This document shows, in pieces, positions 8,997-16,517 of a stretch of 64,000 nt of DNA. The DNA is taken from assembly GCF_017948265.1 (NCBI RefSeq), contig NZ_CP072852.1, forward strand, positions 1,116,001-1,180,000, given 5' to 3'. The notes beneath the pieces are model-generated. The model saw nothing but the letters and a program-made list of their open reading frames with translations, searched no databases and was not told the origin of the DNA. This DNA comes from Rhodoferax sp. PAMC 29310 (GTDB taxonomy: Bacteria > Pseudomonadota > Gammaproteobacteria > Burkholderiales > Burkholderiaceae_C). The first letter of the stretch is position 1; every line of letters begins with the position of its first letter. The position numbers were made by a program, and so were the translations under genes.

Positions 8997-9154
8997 CCCT
9001 GTCGCGCTGGACGGGGCGCAACAGCCATCACCTCACCACCGACGCAGGTGTTCATGGACGTGGCCTCGACAACCCAGACAACTTTGCGCCATAAATAGTC
9101 AAAATCGCGCTTATCAAAATACTTCTGTCGCCCAGACTCCTAGCAAACGCCCAC

Positions 9155-9316
9155 TCATGCATGGATCGGCAGGCCCGGCTTGTGGGCATCACCCCGGCGC
9201 GCATTGATTGCCTCACGCTCGGCACCGTCGACGGTGAAAAATGCCTTCATCTCGAAGTCGCTGATATCACGGGGCAGCTCGCGCATCCCCAAAAACGTCG
9301 TCTGCCAACCCTGCAT
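9155..9316 (-). pseudogene. N-terminal fragment of a Tn3-family transposase
   Basis: The reverse frame from the ATG at 9316 reads QGWQTTFLGMRELPRDISDF followed by EMKAFFT and ARRGDAHKPGLP, which resembles the N-terminus of Tn3-family (DUF4158-type) TnpA proteins of about 1000 aa. The frame ends after about 53 residues, so almost the whole transposase is missing. A terminal-repeat-like sequence lies about 110-145 bp upstream at 9424-9461, as expected for one intact end of such an element. Confidence 0.6.
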
Positions 9317-9423
9317 CGTGAACGCCAATAGTGGGGGGCCACGATACACGTTTCGAAAGTGAACAGAAAATCCAATTAAATCAACGATCTTCCAACACCA
9401 CCCACACGTCAGTGCTGAGTTTT

Positions 9424-9461
9424 CGAACCGTCACTTATTGCACTGAAAACGAGGGGACCCC
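9424..9461 (-). repeat. Tn3-family-like terminal inverted repeat
   Basis: Read on the minus strand from 9461 it begins GGGGTCCCCTCGTTTTCAG, continues with TGCAATAAGTGACGG, and is about 38 bp long. Tn3-family ends are about 38 bp and start with GGGG. It is placed and oriented correctly for the truncated transposase at 9155-9316. The partner end was not found. Confidence 0.55.
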
Positions 9462-9586
9462 ATGCTCCGAAGCAAAAAAGTTGCAGCCGGGCGTGACGCA
9501 CCCTATTCCACGGCGCCAGCGCGGGTTGTGGTGATGCGTTACAAACAGCGCTCCAGTATGTTCTGGCATGCCTGAAGCCGTTCATC

Positions 9587-10009
9587 ATGACCGCCGCCCG
9601 AAACACCCCACCCGCCCTGAACGATACGCCACTAACTCCGCCGCCTGCTGCGTGCGACGCGCTTACCGTGATGTTTGACGGAGCCTGCCCTCTGTGCCGG
9701 CGCGAGATCGGGCTGTACCAGTCGCTCACCCCGCTGGAGACCGTAGCTTGGTTGGACGTGAGTGAGGCCACGGCCAACCTCAATCCGGACGATCAGGCCA
9801 GGTACATGGCCCGCTTTCACGTGCGCCAAAAAGACGGCAGCCTGCTCAGTGGTGCAGAAGCTTTTGTCGCTTTATGGTTGACCATGCCAGGGTGGCGTTG
9901 GTTGGGCCGGTTCGGACGCCTGCCCGGAGTTACCCCGCTCTTGGAGATGGTGTACCGGGGCTTTTTGCACATACGTCCCACTTTACAGCGCTGGATGCGC
10001 GCAGCCTAA
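9587..10009 (+). CDS. DCC-family (DUF393) thiol-disulfide oxidoreductase-like protein
   Basis: 140 aa. The motif FDGACPLCRREI near residues 30-42 gives the D-x-x-C-x-x-C signature after which the DCC family is named; it is proposed to form a thioredoxin-like redox site. The later segments ARFHVRQKDGSLLSGAEAFVALW and GFLHIRPTLQRWM also match the family. Length is normal. No signal peptide, so probably cytosolic. It converges on the DUF2237/TIGR02450 pair. Biological role not established. Confidence 0.8.
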   Translation: MTAARNTPPALNDTPLTPPPAACDALTVMFDGACPLCRREIGLYQSLTPLETVAWLDVSEATANLNPDDQARYMARFHVRQKDGSLLSGAEAFVALWLTMPGWRWLGRFGRLPGVTPLLEMVYRGFLHIRPTLQRWMRAA

Positions 10010-10067
10010 GTCAGCTCCGCCTAAAGATTTACGCTGTCGCATGGTGTTGAAGGCGCTATGGGTAGTT

Positions 10068-10286
10068 TTACCAACCCCGGCGCCAAAGCGTTTCGTCTTG
10101 CAGCTCGCGCCAATGGATGCGCGTCACCGTCTTTGAGAAAACGGCCTCTAGTTCAACCCATTCAATCTTCACTAGCGGTGGTTCGGGCTCTATCACCCGG
10201 GACACCAGAAAGTGCTTGTTTTTAGCGACCGGACGCACAGCGGTCCATTTGGTGAGCAAGAGTTTTTTGGGATGGAGCGGTGTCAT
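10068..10286 (-). CDS. TIGR02450-type Trp-rich small protein
   Basis: 72 aa with the pattern HPKKLLLTKWTAV, KHFLVSRVI, WVELEAVFSK and IHWRELQDETLWRRGW, which matches the short tryptophan-rich conserved family TIGR02450 over its full length. Function unknown. It starts 19 bp after the DUF2237 gene stops on the same strand, so the two are probably co-transcribed. Confidence 0.8.
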   Translation of the reverse strand: MTPLHPKKLLLTKWTAVRPVAKNKHFLVSRVIEPEPPLVKIEWVELEAVFSKTVTRIHWRELQDETLWRRGW

Positions 10287-10305
10287 GTAACGATGGCTGA
10301 AAAGA

Positions 10306-10665
10306 CTAAATAGCGTGCAACCGGAGTTCTTCCAGAGTCACCAATTCCAGGGCTTTGGCATGCGTTGCCTCCAGCCATACGGGTGGAGCTACTCCAGCTG
10401 ACAAAGCCTCCTTCCAGCGCAGTGCGCACAGGCACCAGCGGTCACCCGGCTTGAGCCCAGCAAAACGGGATTCGGGTCTGGGCGTGATCAGGTCGTTCCC
10501 TCGCGCCAGCGAATAGTCCAAAAACTCTGCGGTGACTTTGGCGCATACGACGTGCGTGCCGTGGTCGTTCCCATCGGTATTGCAGCAGCCATCGCGAAAG
10601 TAGCCGGTTAATGGGGAAAAGGAGCACGCCGTTAGCGGGCCGCCCAGTACGTTCAAAGCAGTCAT
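10306..10665 (-). CDS. DUF2237 family protein
   Basis: 119 aa from the ATG at 10665 (an ATG at 10707 would add 14 residues that do not look conserved). It shows LNVLGGPLTACSFSPLTGYF, RDGCCNTDGNDHGTHVVCA and PGDRWCLCALRW, a conserved Cys-rich arrangement of the DUF2237 family. The conserved Cys, His and Asp residues hint at metal or thiol chemistry, but the function is unknown. First gene of a two-gene reverse unit with the TIGR02450 protein. Confidence 0.8.
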   Translation of the reverse strand: MTALNVLGGPLTACSFSPLTGYFRDGCCNTDGNDHGTHVVCAKVTAEFLDYSLARGNDLITPRPESRFAGLKPGDRWCLCALRWKEALSAGVAPPVWLEATHAKALELVTLEELRLHAI

Positions 10666-10784
10666 GTCAGTCAATATATCCGGGGTGTAGGGCCAATTAA
10701 GCCCCATGTTACGTGCACGCTGGTGCCCCTGAGAGAATCAAGGTCAGCAAGGATTGACACTCCCTTTCACCGGTTCTTGGCACT

Positions 10785-12131
10785 ATGCCCTCTAAAAAAC
10801 TCACCACCAACAACAATAGCTCAGCGGTGCCCAGCAGCCGCTTAGGGCGCTTGATGCGCTTGGGCACTATGGCCACTGGTGTGGCTGGCAATATGCTGGT
10901 AGCAGGTGCGCAACAGCTTGCCCAGGGTAAGCGCCCGAAACTCAGTGATCTGCTGCTCACTCCGGCAAATGCGCACAAGATCACACAACAGCTCTCCCAA
11001 ATGCGCGGCGCTGCGATGAAGCTGGGACAACTGATCTCGATGGATGCAGGCGATTTGTTGCCGCCCGAGATAGCTGCTGTTTTGGCACGCTTGCGCTCGG
11101 ATGCGCACGCCATGCCAGAGCGCCAGCTGCGAGCTGTGCTAACTGCCAATTGGGGTGCCCATTGGCAGCAGCGCTTTGCGTCTTTTTCTTTCACGCCCAT
11201 CGCGGCTGCCTCCATAGGCCAAGTTCACCGCGCAACCACCCCAGACGGACGCGACCTGGCCATAAAAATTCAGTACCCGGGTGTGCGTAAAAGCATCAGC
11301 AGCGATGTGAACAATGTGGCCTCACTGCTGCGCTTATCGGGTCTGCTGCCTAAAACATTGGACATAGCGCCGCTGCAGCTGCTGGCCAAACGCCAACTGC
11401 GCGAGGAGGCCGACTACGAAGCGGAGGGCATGCACCTGCAGCGCTTTGCCCAGTTGCTGGCCGACGTCCCAGAGTTTGTTGTGCCCGTATTGCACGCCGA
11501 CTTGACGACCAAAAATGTGTTGGCCATGTCTTTTGTAGCGGGGGTGCCCGTGGAATCCATGGCGGACGCACCGCAAGCCGAGCGTGACCGACTGCTGAGC
11601 CTGCTGGTGGGTCTCATGTTCCGCGAGTTGTTTGAGTTTGGACTCATGCAAACCGATCCTAACTTTGCCAACTACCGCTACGACCCTCAGAGCCAGCAGC
11701 TGATCTTGCTGGACTTTGGCGCCACCCGCAGTTTCACGCCGGCCTTCGGACAGGCTTACAAACAGCTGATGCGCGCAACCTTGGCGGGCGAGCGCGACGC
11801 CATGGCGCAAGCCGGTCTGGCCATTGGTTACTTCGATGGCAGAACCCAGGCCAAGCACCAAATGGCCGTGCTTGACCTGTTTGAGATCGCGCTCGAACCT
11901 CTCCGGTTTGACGGTGCTTTTGACTTTGACTGTACCGACATGGCCCCGCGCCTGCGTGAGGCCGGGTTGGCGCTAGGTCTGGACCGGGACTTTTGGCATA
12001 TTCCACCTATCGAAGCCCTGTTCTTGCATCGCAAGCTGGGAGGCTTGTTTCTGCTGGCGGCGCGGCTCAGGGCGCGAGTGAATGTGCAGCAACTTGCCAT
12101 GCCGTATTTGCGACCCGACGTCTTACGTTGA
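10785..12131 (+). CDS. ABC1/AarF (UbiB-like) atypical kinase
   Basis: 448 aa member of the ABC1/ADCK protein-kinase-like family. Features are the KxGQ-type motif MKLGQLISMDAGDLLPPEIA (near residue 80), the A-rich loop AAASIGQVHRA, the lysine strand LAIKIQYPGVR, the catalytic-loop equivalent GLMQTDPNFANYRY, and the metal-binding LLDFGATRSF. Related proteins support ubiquinone synthesis or lipid-linked functions through ATPase activity. The protein lacks the C-terminal membrane helices of E. coli UbiB, so it is more like the AarF paralogues found outside ubi operons. The next gene begins 3 bp after its stop. Confidence 0.82.
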   Translation: MPSKKLTTNNNSSAVPSSRLGRLMRLGTMATGVAGNMLVAGAQQLAQGKRPKLSDLLLTPANAHKITQQLSQMRGAAMKLGQLISMDAGDLLPPEIAAVLARLRSDAHAMPERQLRAVLTANWGAHWQQRFASFSFTPIAAASIGQVHRATTPDGRDLAIKIQYPGVRKSISSDVNNVASLLRLSGLLPKTLDIAPLQLLAKRQLREEADYEAEGMHLQRFAQLLADVPEFVVPVLHADLTTKNVLAMSFVAGVPVESMADAPQAERDRLLSLLVGLMFRELFEFGLMQTDPNFANYRYDPQSQQLILLDFGATRSFTPAFGQAYKQLMRATLAGERDAMAQAGLAIGYFDGRTQAKHQMAVLDLFEIALEPLRFDGAFDFDCTDMAPRLREAGLALGLDRDFWHIPPIEALFLHRKLGGLFLLAARLRARVNVQQLAMPYLRPDVLR

Positions 12132-12134
12132 AGT

Positions 12135-12689
12135 ATGGAAAACAGCGGCCAAACACCTTCAGAAATTCGCCATCGCATCTGGATGGAGCTGGGTCGCGCC
12201 ACCCAAGATCGGCTCCACGCTTGGCGTACTCCTGTACTGGCCACCACCGCCGAGGATGGGCTGCCCGATGCACGCACAGTGGTGCTGCGCGAGGCCGATG
12301 CCAACACAGCCCATCTTCGCTTTTACACCGATGGCCGTAGCGCAAAGATATCCCATCTGTCAGGTCAGCCGCAAGCCGTGCTGGTCTTTTGGAGCAAACG
12401 CTTGAACTGGCAGCTTCGGATGCGGGTGTCCATCACAACACACGCTGCGGGTCCGGTAGTGGATGCCGTTTGGGCGCGCGTCAGTCAATCGGCAGCCGCT
12501 GACGACTATCTGTCGCCATATGCACCTGGGTCAGCACTGTCTGCAGCGACGCCTACCGCTGCACCGTCCAGACACCACCTGGCGGTCTTGAGTGCCGAGG
12601 TGCATGACATCGACTGGCTTGAACTCGCACGGGGCGGCCATCGCCGTGCCAGGCTGGGGGCGGACACCTGGGATTGGCTCACGCCTTAA
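12135..12689 (+). CDS. Pyridoxamine-5'-phosphate-oxidase-like FMN-binding protein
   Basis: 184 aa split-barrel flavoprotein. The segments TPVLATTAEDGLPDARTVVLRE, LRFYTDGRSAKISHL and AVLVFWSKRLNWQLRMR match the Alr4036/PNPOx-like FMN-binding fold. The C-terminal substrate-recognition segment of true PdxH is not obvious, so the substrate is open. It lies 3 bp downstream of the ABC1 kinase gene, implying co-transcription. Confidence 0.78.
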   Translation: MENSGQTPSEIRHRIWMELGRATQDRLHAWRTPVLATTAEDGLPDARTVVLREADANTAHLRFYTDGRSAKISHLSGQPQAVLVFWSKRLNWQLRMRVSITTHAAGPVVDAVWARVSQSAAADDYLSPYAPGSALSAATPTAAPSRHHLAVLSAEVHDIDWLELARGGHRRARLGADTWDWLTP

Positions 12690-12807
12690 GTCACTGCAAG
12701 TGCGTTGCTTCAGCGCAGGGCGAGTTCGAAATCAAACATGTAATTGACGCTGGTGTCCCCGCAGCAGCGGGCTGTGTGTTGCAGGGGGTGTAATGCATGC
12801 GTCTTAG

Positions 12808-13451
12808 GGCAACGCTGAATAAGTCCCTCGATCACACAGGTCGTGGGTAAAGTATGGGTCGTGAAGTAACAGACCCTTGCCATGGCCGCCGACCAAACCT
12901 TTGAGCGCTACCGCAAGCCCACACGGCGCGACGAGTTCTTGAAGACGATACAGGCCATCGTTCCTTGGGTTTCGTTATGCGCCGTCATCGAACCCGACTA
13001 TCCCAAGGCAGGAGACGGGCGACCGCCTACTGGGCTTGAGCGCATGCTGCGCAACCACATCATCCAGCACTGGTTCAATCTGGCGGACCTATATTGCGAG
13101 GATCCCTTTTACGACAGCGCAAGCCTTCGCCGCTTTGTCGGCATTGACCTTGGGCGAGAAAGCGTTCCTGACGCCACCACGATGTTGAAGTTCCGCAAAC
13201 TCCTGCATGACAACCACCTCGGTGAGGCCTTGTTCGCCCAAGTAGGTCCTGTTTTGCAACGCAAAGGCTCCAAGGTCAATACCGGCACCATGGTGGATGC
13301 AACCCAAATTGGCGCACCCAGCTCAACGAAGAACGCAGATAAAGCACGTGACGCCGAGTTGGCTTTTGGTCGTCTGAGACGGATAGGCAGCACTTGTGGG
13401 CTGCGCGCGCATTTCCTGAAAGCTAAACGAAAGACTCCTTCGTGTCTTTGA
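12808..13451 (+). mobile_element. Truncated IS5-family insertion sequence
   Basis: TTAG at 12804-12807, matching the YTAR target of IS5-family elements, is followed at 12808 by GGCAACGCTGAATAAGTCC, whose GAATAAGT core resembles IS5-type ends. A transposase frame starts 74 bp later. The right half of the transposase and the right inverted repeat are not found, so the copy is inactive. Confidence 0.6.
12882..13451 (+). pseudogene. IS5-family transposase, N-terminal part only
   Basis: 190 codons are open. The first 150 or so match IS5-family transposases: an N-terminal DUF772-like region (GRPPTGLERMLRNHIIQHWF, NLADLYCEDPFYDSASLRRF), DATTMLKFRKLL, and then the first catalytic Asp in NTGTMVDATQIGAPSSTKN. 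After NADKARDAE the sequence diverges and no DDE-domain remainder follows, so the second Asp and the Glu are missing. The break lies near 13345-13360. Confidence 0.75.
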
Positions 13452-13909
13452 GAGTCATCCACTTTCAAATCGCCAATGACCGCTTCCGCCCGCATTGCTG
13501 CCCTTCTGCTCCAGCCCATATTTATCCGCTTTGCCAACGCGCCAGAAAATGGCCTGCTTGATGACGCAAAAACCAGCAACGCGGAAAGCCCAATTGCATG
13601 GGCGTTTATCGGATCCTTAAAAATCGATAGCTAGCGACATACGCTGTTGGCGGCGAAAGAATTGACCAAGTAGGTGGAATTTGAGCTTGGTAGCTATTAT
13701 CAACATGCACGAAACCACGAGATTTGCGATGCGGGGTGGCTGTCAGAAGCCATGTGGGGTAGAAGTTCTTCTACGTCGTTTTGATGTGTCGCATCATCAG
13801 CAGACTGGCGTTCCGTCAGCTCATTTTTCACCCTTATCGCAGCCAATTGCGCGGGCCCAGTCGCTCAAGGGCGTGCAGGGGGGACGCCGATCGGCGGTCC
13901 GTATTGTGG
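13452..13909. other. Intergenic stretch between IS5 remnant and the signalling island
   Basis: No convincing gene. It contains the 18-bp block at 13477-13494 shared with 8631-8648 and several short spurious frames. Possibly debris from the insertion that removed the IS5 right half. Confidence 0.4.
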
Positions 13910-14302
13910 TCATATCTCCGCCTTTCGCTTCAGAATAACCTCTATTTTTTTGCCCAACATGGCACTTGTTAAAGGCTTCACGATGTAGCCGTCGGCTCCG
14001 GCTTTGGCGGCTTCGATGATTTTGTCTTTGCGTGCTTCGGCGGTAACCAGCAAGAAAGGGAGGTGTTTGAGCTCGGGCGAGTTGCGTACTGCTTTGAGCA
14101 ACTCCAAACCCGTCATGTTGGGCATGTTCCAGTCACTCACAATAAGTTGGCAGTCTCCAACTTCGAGCTTGCGCAACGCTTCTGCCCCATCTGCAGCTTC
14201 CGAGATGCGGCTAAAACCACTTTCACGCAGCAAACCGGAGATGATGCAGCGCATGGCGACCAAGTCGTCTACAAGCATGTTTTTGTAATTTGAGAAGTCC
14301 AT
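13910..14302 (-). CDS. CheY-like single-domain response regulator
   Basis: 130 aa, receiver domain only. Acidic pair in VDD (residues 11-13), phospho-acceptor Asp57 in LIVSDWNMPNMTGLELL, switch Thr in LLVTAEARK, and Lys in YIVKPLTSA. The DWNMPNMTG sequence is close to chemotaxis CheY. With no output domain it must act by protein contact, for example on a motor, a kinase or a phosphorelay partner. Last gene of a reverse-strand trio; its 240-bp leader carries three perfect hairpins. Confidence 0.88.
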   Translation of the reverse strand: MDFSNYKNMLVDDLVAMRCIISGLLRESGFSRISEAADGAEALRKLEVGDCQLIVSDWNMPNMTGLELLKAVRNSPELKHLPFLLVTAEARKDKIIEAAKAGADGYIVKPLTSAMLGKKIEVILKRKAEI

Positions 14303-14365
14303 GAAATTTTTTGATGTGTGACCAGGCTCAATGCAGCCATTGCACTGACAAAAGAGTTTCTAGAC

Positions 14366-14473
14366 CGGGACATATTTTTGATGTCCCGTAAAGATATCTT
14401 GCGATTTCTATTGCGGTTATCGCAAGCAGGCAGTTGCGCCCGGTCCTAGAAATTTTTTCCTAGGACCGGGCGC
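14366..14473 (-). promoter_or_regulatory. Three tandem perfect hairpins in the leader of the CheY-like gene
   Basis: Stem 1: CGGGACAT (14366-14373) with ATGTCCCG (14381-14388). Stem 2: CTTGCGAT (14398-14405) with ATCGCAAG (14419-14426). Stem 3: GCGCCCGGTCCTAG (14436-14449) with CTAGGACCGGGCGC (14460-14473), a perfect 14 bp. Stem 3 could act as a transcription barrier after the HD-GYP gene, although no U-tract follows on the minus strand. The left flank of stem 1 (TTTCTAGACCGGG) can also pair with CCCGGTCCTAGAAA of stem 3 with one bulge, so alternative folds are possible. Confidence 0.55.
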
Positions 14474-14541
14474 ACCCTATTGATGAACGCTGGCAGGTCG
14501 CACCCCATTGCAAGGCGCGTCATTTTCCTGATCAGCCGTTC

Positions 14542-15681
14542 TCATTGAGCCAATTCAGACTGTTTCAGTTTTTCGAGTAACTCCTCTTCCGTATCGGCGA
14601 ATCGTGATGCAATGCCCTGAAAAACGCCGCCTAACGCGACGAATGCATCCACTAAGTCAGGGTCGAAATGAGACCCCCGTCCAGCTAGGATGATTTGTGT
14701 GGCATCTTGGTGCGACATCCCGTCCTTGTAGACCCGCTTGCTAATGAGTGCGTCGTAAACGTCCGCAATCGCCATCAGTCGGGCGGGAATAGGAATGTCA
14801 TCGCCTTTCAGTCCTTGGGGGTAGCCAGAACCGTCCCATTTTTCGTGGTGTGAATAGACGATCTCCTTGGCGATCTGCAAGAACTCGCTCTGGTCTCCAA
14901 CGAGCGACTGGGCTTTTACGATTGCGTCGTGACCAAGCTTGGGGTGCGCTTTCATCACCTCATACTCGGCCTCCTCGTAGCGGCCAGGCTTGAGAAGAAT
15001 TTTGTCCGGGATGCCGACCTTGCCAATGTCATGAAGCGGAGCGCACTTAAAGATGATGTCCAGGCGTTCCGCGGTTAAATAGCGAGTGAATCTGGGATTG
15101 CTACGAAGATACTGCCCCAGCGCAAAGATGTAGTGCTGTGTTCGCTTCAGATGGTTGCCGGTTTCCGAGTCCCGAATTTCAGCCAGCGAGGCAAGTGCCA
15201 ACAAAGTGACCTCCTGCAGTGCAGCCAGTTGTCTGCTGTGCCGGAGTGCCTCATGATTCATGATATCGGTATGAGCGCGATGATCGCGTCGCACAACGGA
15301 ATCAGCCAGATGCGCTCTGATGCGGGCCAACATGGTGCCAGGATGGATGGGCCGCGGAATATAGTCAACCGCACCCAAGTCGAACATCAATTGTTGTTGA
15401 TCCGCGTCCGCCTCCCGTGTCAAGAAGATAACGGGGATTTGGCGTGTGTGATCTGCCTGTTTGAGTTGGAGACAAACTTCAAACCCCTGATTACCTGGGC
15501 GGATCGTGTCGATCAAAACAAGGTCTGGCTGTTCGTCGCTGCACACCTGTTGCACGCTACGCCCCCCCGACACAGCCTTGACGGTGTAGCGCGAACTGAG
15601 GAGTTCGCCTATGCGGAGCAGGCTTTTATCAGAGTTCTCGAGAATCAAAACGGTGGGCTTGGCTGCTTGAAAGATTTCCAT
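14542..15681 (-). CDS. Response regulator with HD-GYP c-di-GMP phosphodiesterase domain
   Basis: 379 aa, RpfG-like. The N-terminal receiver (about 10-130) has Asp58 in DLVLIDTIRPG, with Thr and a Lys-like position following. The C-terminal HD-GYP domain carries the intact catalytic motifs LHDIGKVGIPDKIL, AHPKLGHD, YSHHEKWDGSGYPQGLKG and MAIADVYDAL. Intact HD and GYP motifs predict hydrolysis of cyclic di-GMP, controlled by phosphorylation. Middle gene of the reverse trio, 84 bp after the single-domain regulator at 15766. This gene gives the island a second-messenger output. Confidence 0.93.
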   Translation of the reverse strand: MEIFQAAKPTVLILENSDKSLLRIGELLSSRYTVKAVSGGRSVQQVCSDEQPDLVLIDTIRPGNQGFEVCLQLKQADHTRQIPVIFLTREADADQQQLMFDLGAVDYIPRPIHPGTMLARIRAHLADSVVRRDHRAHTDIMNHEALRHSRQLAALQEVTLLALASLAEIRDSETGNHLKRTQHYIFALGQYLRSNPRFTRYLTAERLDIIFKCAPLHDIGKVGIPDKILLKPGRYEEAEYEVMKAHPKLGHDAIVKAQSLVGDQSEFLQIAKEIVYSHHEKWDGSGYPQGLKGDDIPIPARLMAIADVYDALISKRVYKDGMSHQDATQIILAGRGSHFDPDLVDAFVALGGVFQGIASRFADTEEELLEKLKQSELAQ

Positions 15682-15765
15682 TGCTTATTTCCGGTGGCAT
15701 TCAATTAAAAAGTGCTGCGGTCAACGGTGGTGTCCTTAACTGCAGTATTCACATGGCGTCTTGGC

Positions 15766-16146
15766 TCATTTCAGCTTGTTGCTGACCCAAGCCATAATCT
15801 CCGCGGGGCTAAAAGGCTTGATGAAATAGGCATCAGCGCCGCGCTTTTGAGCCTCTTCCTGATCAGCGATTTGACCTCGGGCGCTGAGTATGGCCACGAG
15901 GGTACCGCTGGTCGTTGGATTCGCTTTGATCTCCGACAGCACGTCCAATCCATCGATGGCGCCGGGCATCATCACGTCAAGCAAAACCAATCTGGGCTGA
16001 TGGTGTCGCACCGCCTCCAATGCGCTGGCGCCGTCTTCAGCCTCGACGATGCTGTAGCGGTCATCAAGCGTGACCTGAAGCAAGCGCCGAATATCACTGT
16101 GGTCATCCACAATGAGAATTGGCCGTATGGTTGACGGGACGGTCAT
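15766..16146 (-). CDS. Single-domain response regulator
   Basis: 126 aa receiver. Acidic residues in LIVDDHSDIR, phospho-acceptor Asp57 in LVLLDVMMPGAIDGLDVL, Ser in AILSARGQ and Lys in YFIKPFSPAEI. It closely resembles the single-domain regulator at 17633-18010 (shared LLDVMMPGAIDG and a KPFSP motif), so the two are probably paralogues in a phosphorelay or competing phosphate sinks. First gene of the reverse trio, facing the pseudokinase gene across a 371-bp divergent region. Confidence 0.9.
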   Translation of the reverse strand: MTVPSTIRPILIVDDHSDIRRLLQVTLDDRYSIVEAEDGASALEAVRHHQPRLVLLDVMMPGAIDGLDVLSEIKANPTTSGTLVAILSARGQIADQEEAQKRGADAYFIKPFSPAEIMAWVSNKLK

Positions 16147-16297
16147 TTTTTTGTCTCCTTCATGGTGAGGCCACTAGGGCCAAACCTCATACGCATGCGA
16201 TTGTGCATAGTTACTGCCGGCTTCACGCGACGGCTGACCGTTGACGAGTTCTTTCGGCTGCACATTTAGATATTCGACTTATTTTTTTTAAAATATT

Positions 16298-16315
16298 TAT
16301 CAAATTTATCATATT
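16298..16315. promoter_or_regulatory. Tandem 9-bp AT-rich direct repeat, left site
   Basis: TATCAAATT immediately followed by TATCATATT. The reverse complement of this arrangement recurs at 16475-16492 near the other end of the same divergent region. The site lies about 150 bp upstream of the reverse-strand receiver gene. Head-to-tail AT-rich repeats are the kind of site bound by BldC/excisionase-type HTH proteins, one of which is encoded at 23653-24291; that link is inference. Confidence 0.55.
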
Positions 16316-16474
16316 TAAACTAAGGCTGCAAGCAATTTTTTGACGGGGGAGGCACCGATGTGACCTTAATTTCGACAACAGGTCATGCATAAGCTCGGGA
16401 TCCAATCAGGTCGCGGTCACCCGCGGGCTAAATCTTTTTAGATGGGCCAATTGCCAGCGAAATATCTGTTGCTT

Positions 16475-16492
16475 AATTTGATAAATATGATA
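16475..16492. promoter_or_regulatory. Tandem 9-bp AT-rich direct repeat, right site (inverted)
   Basis: AATTTGATA immediately followed by AATATGATA. On the minus strand this reads TATCATATT-TATCAAATT, the same two 9-mers as the left site. It ends 25 bp before the ATG of the pseudokinase gene, where a bound protein would overlap the promoter or leader. The rest of the 371-bp region is AT-rich and contains no gene. Confidence 0.55.
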
Positions 16493-16517
16493 GATTTTAA
16501 AGAAATCTAAAAATCAA

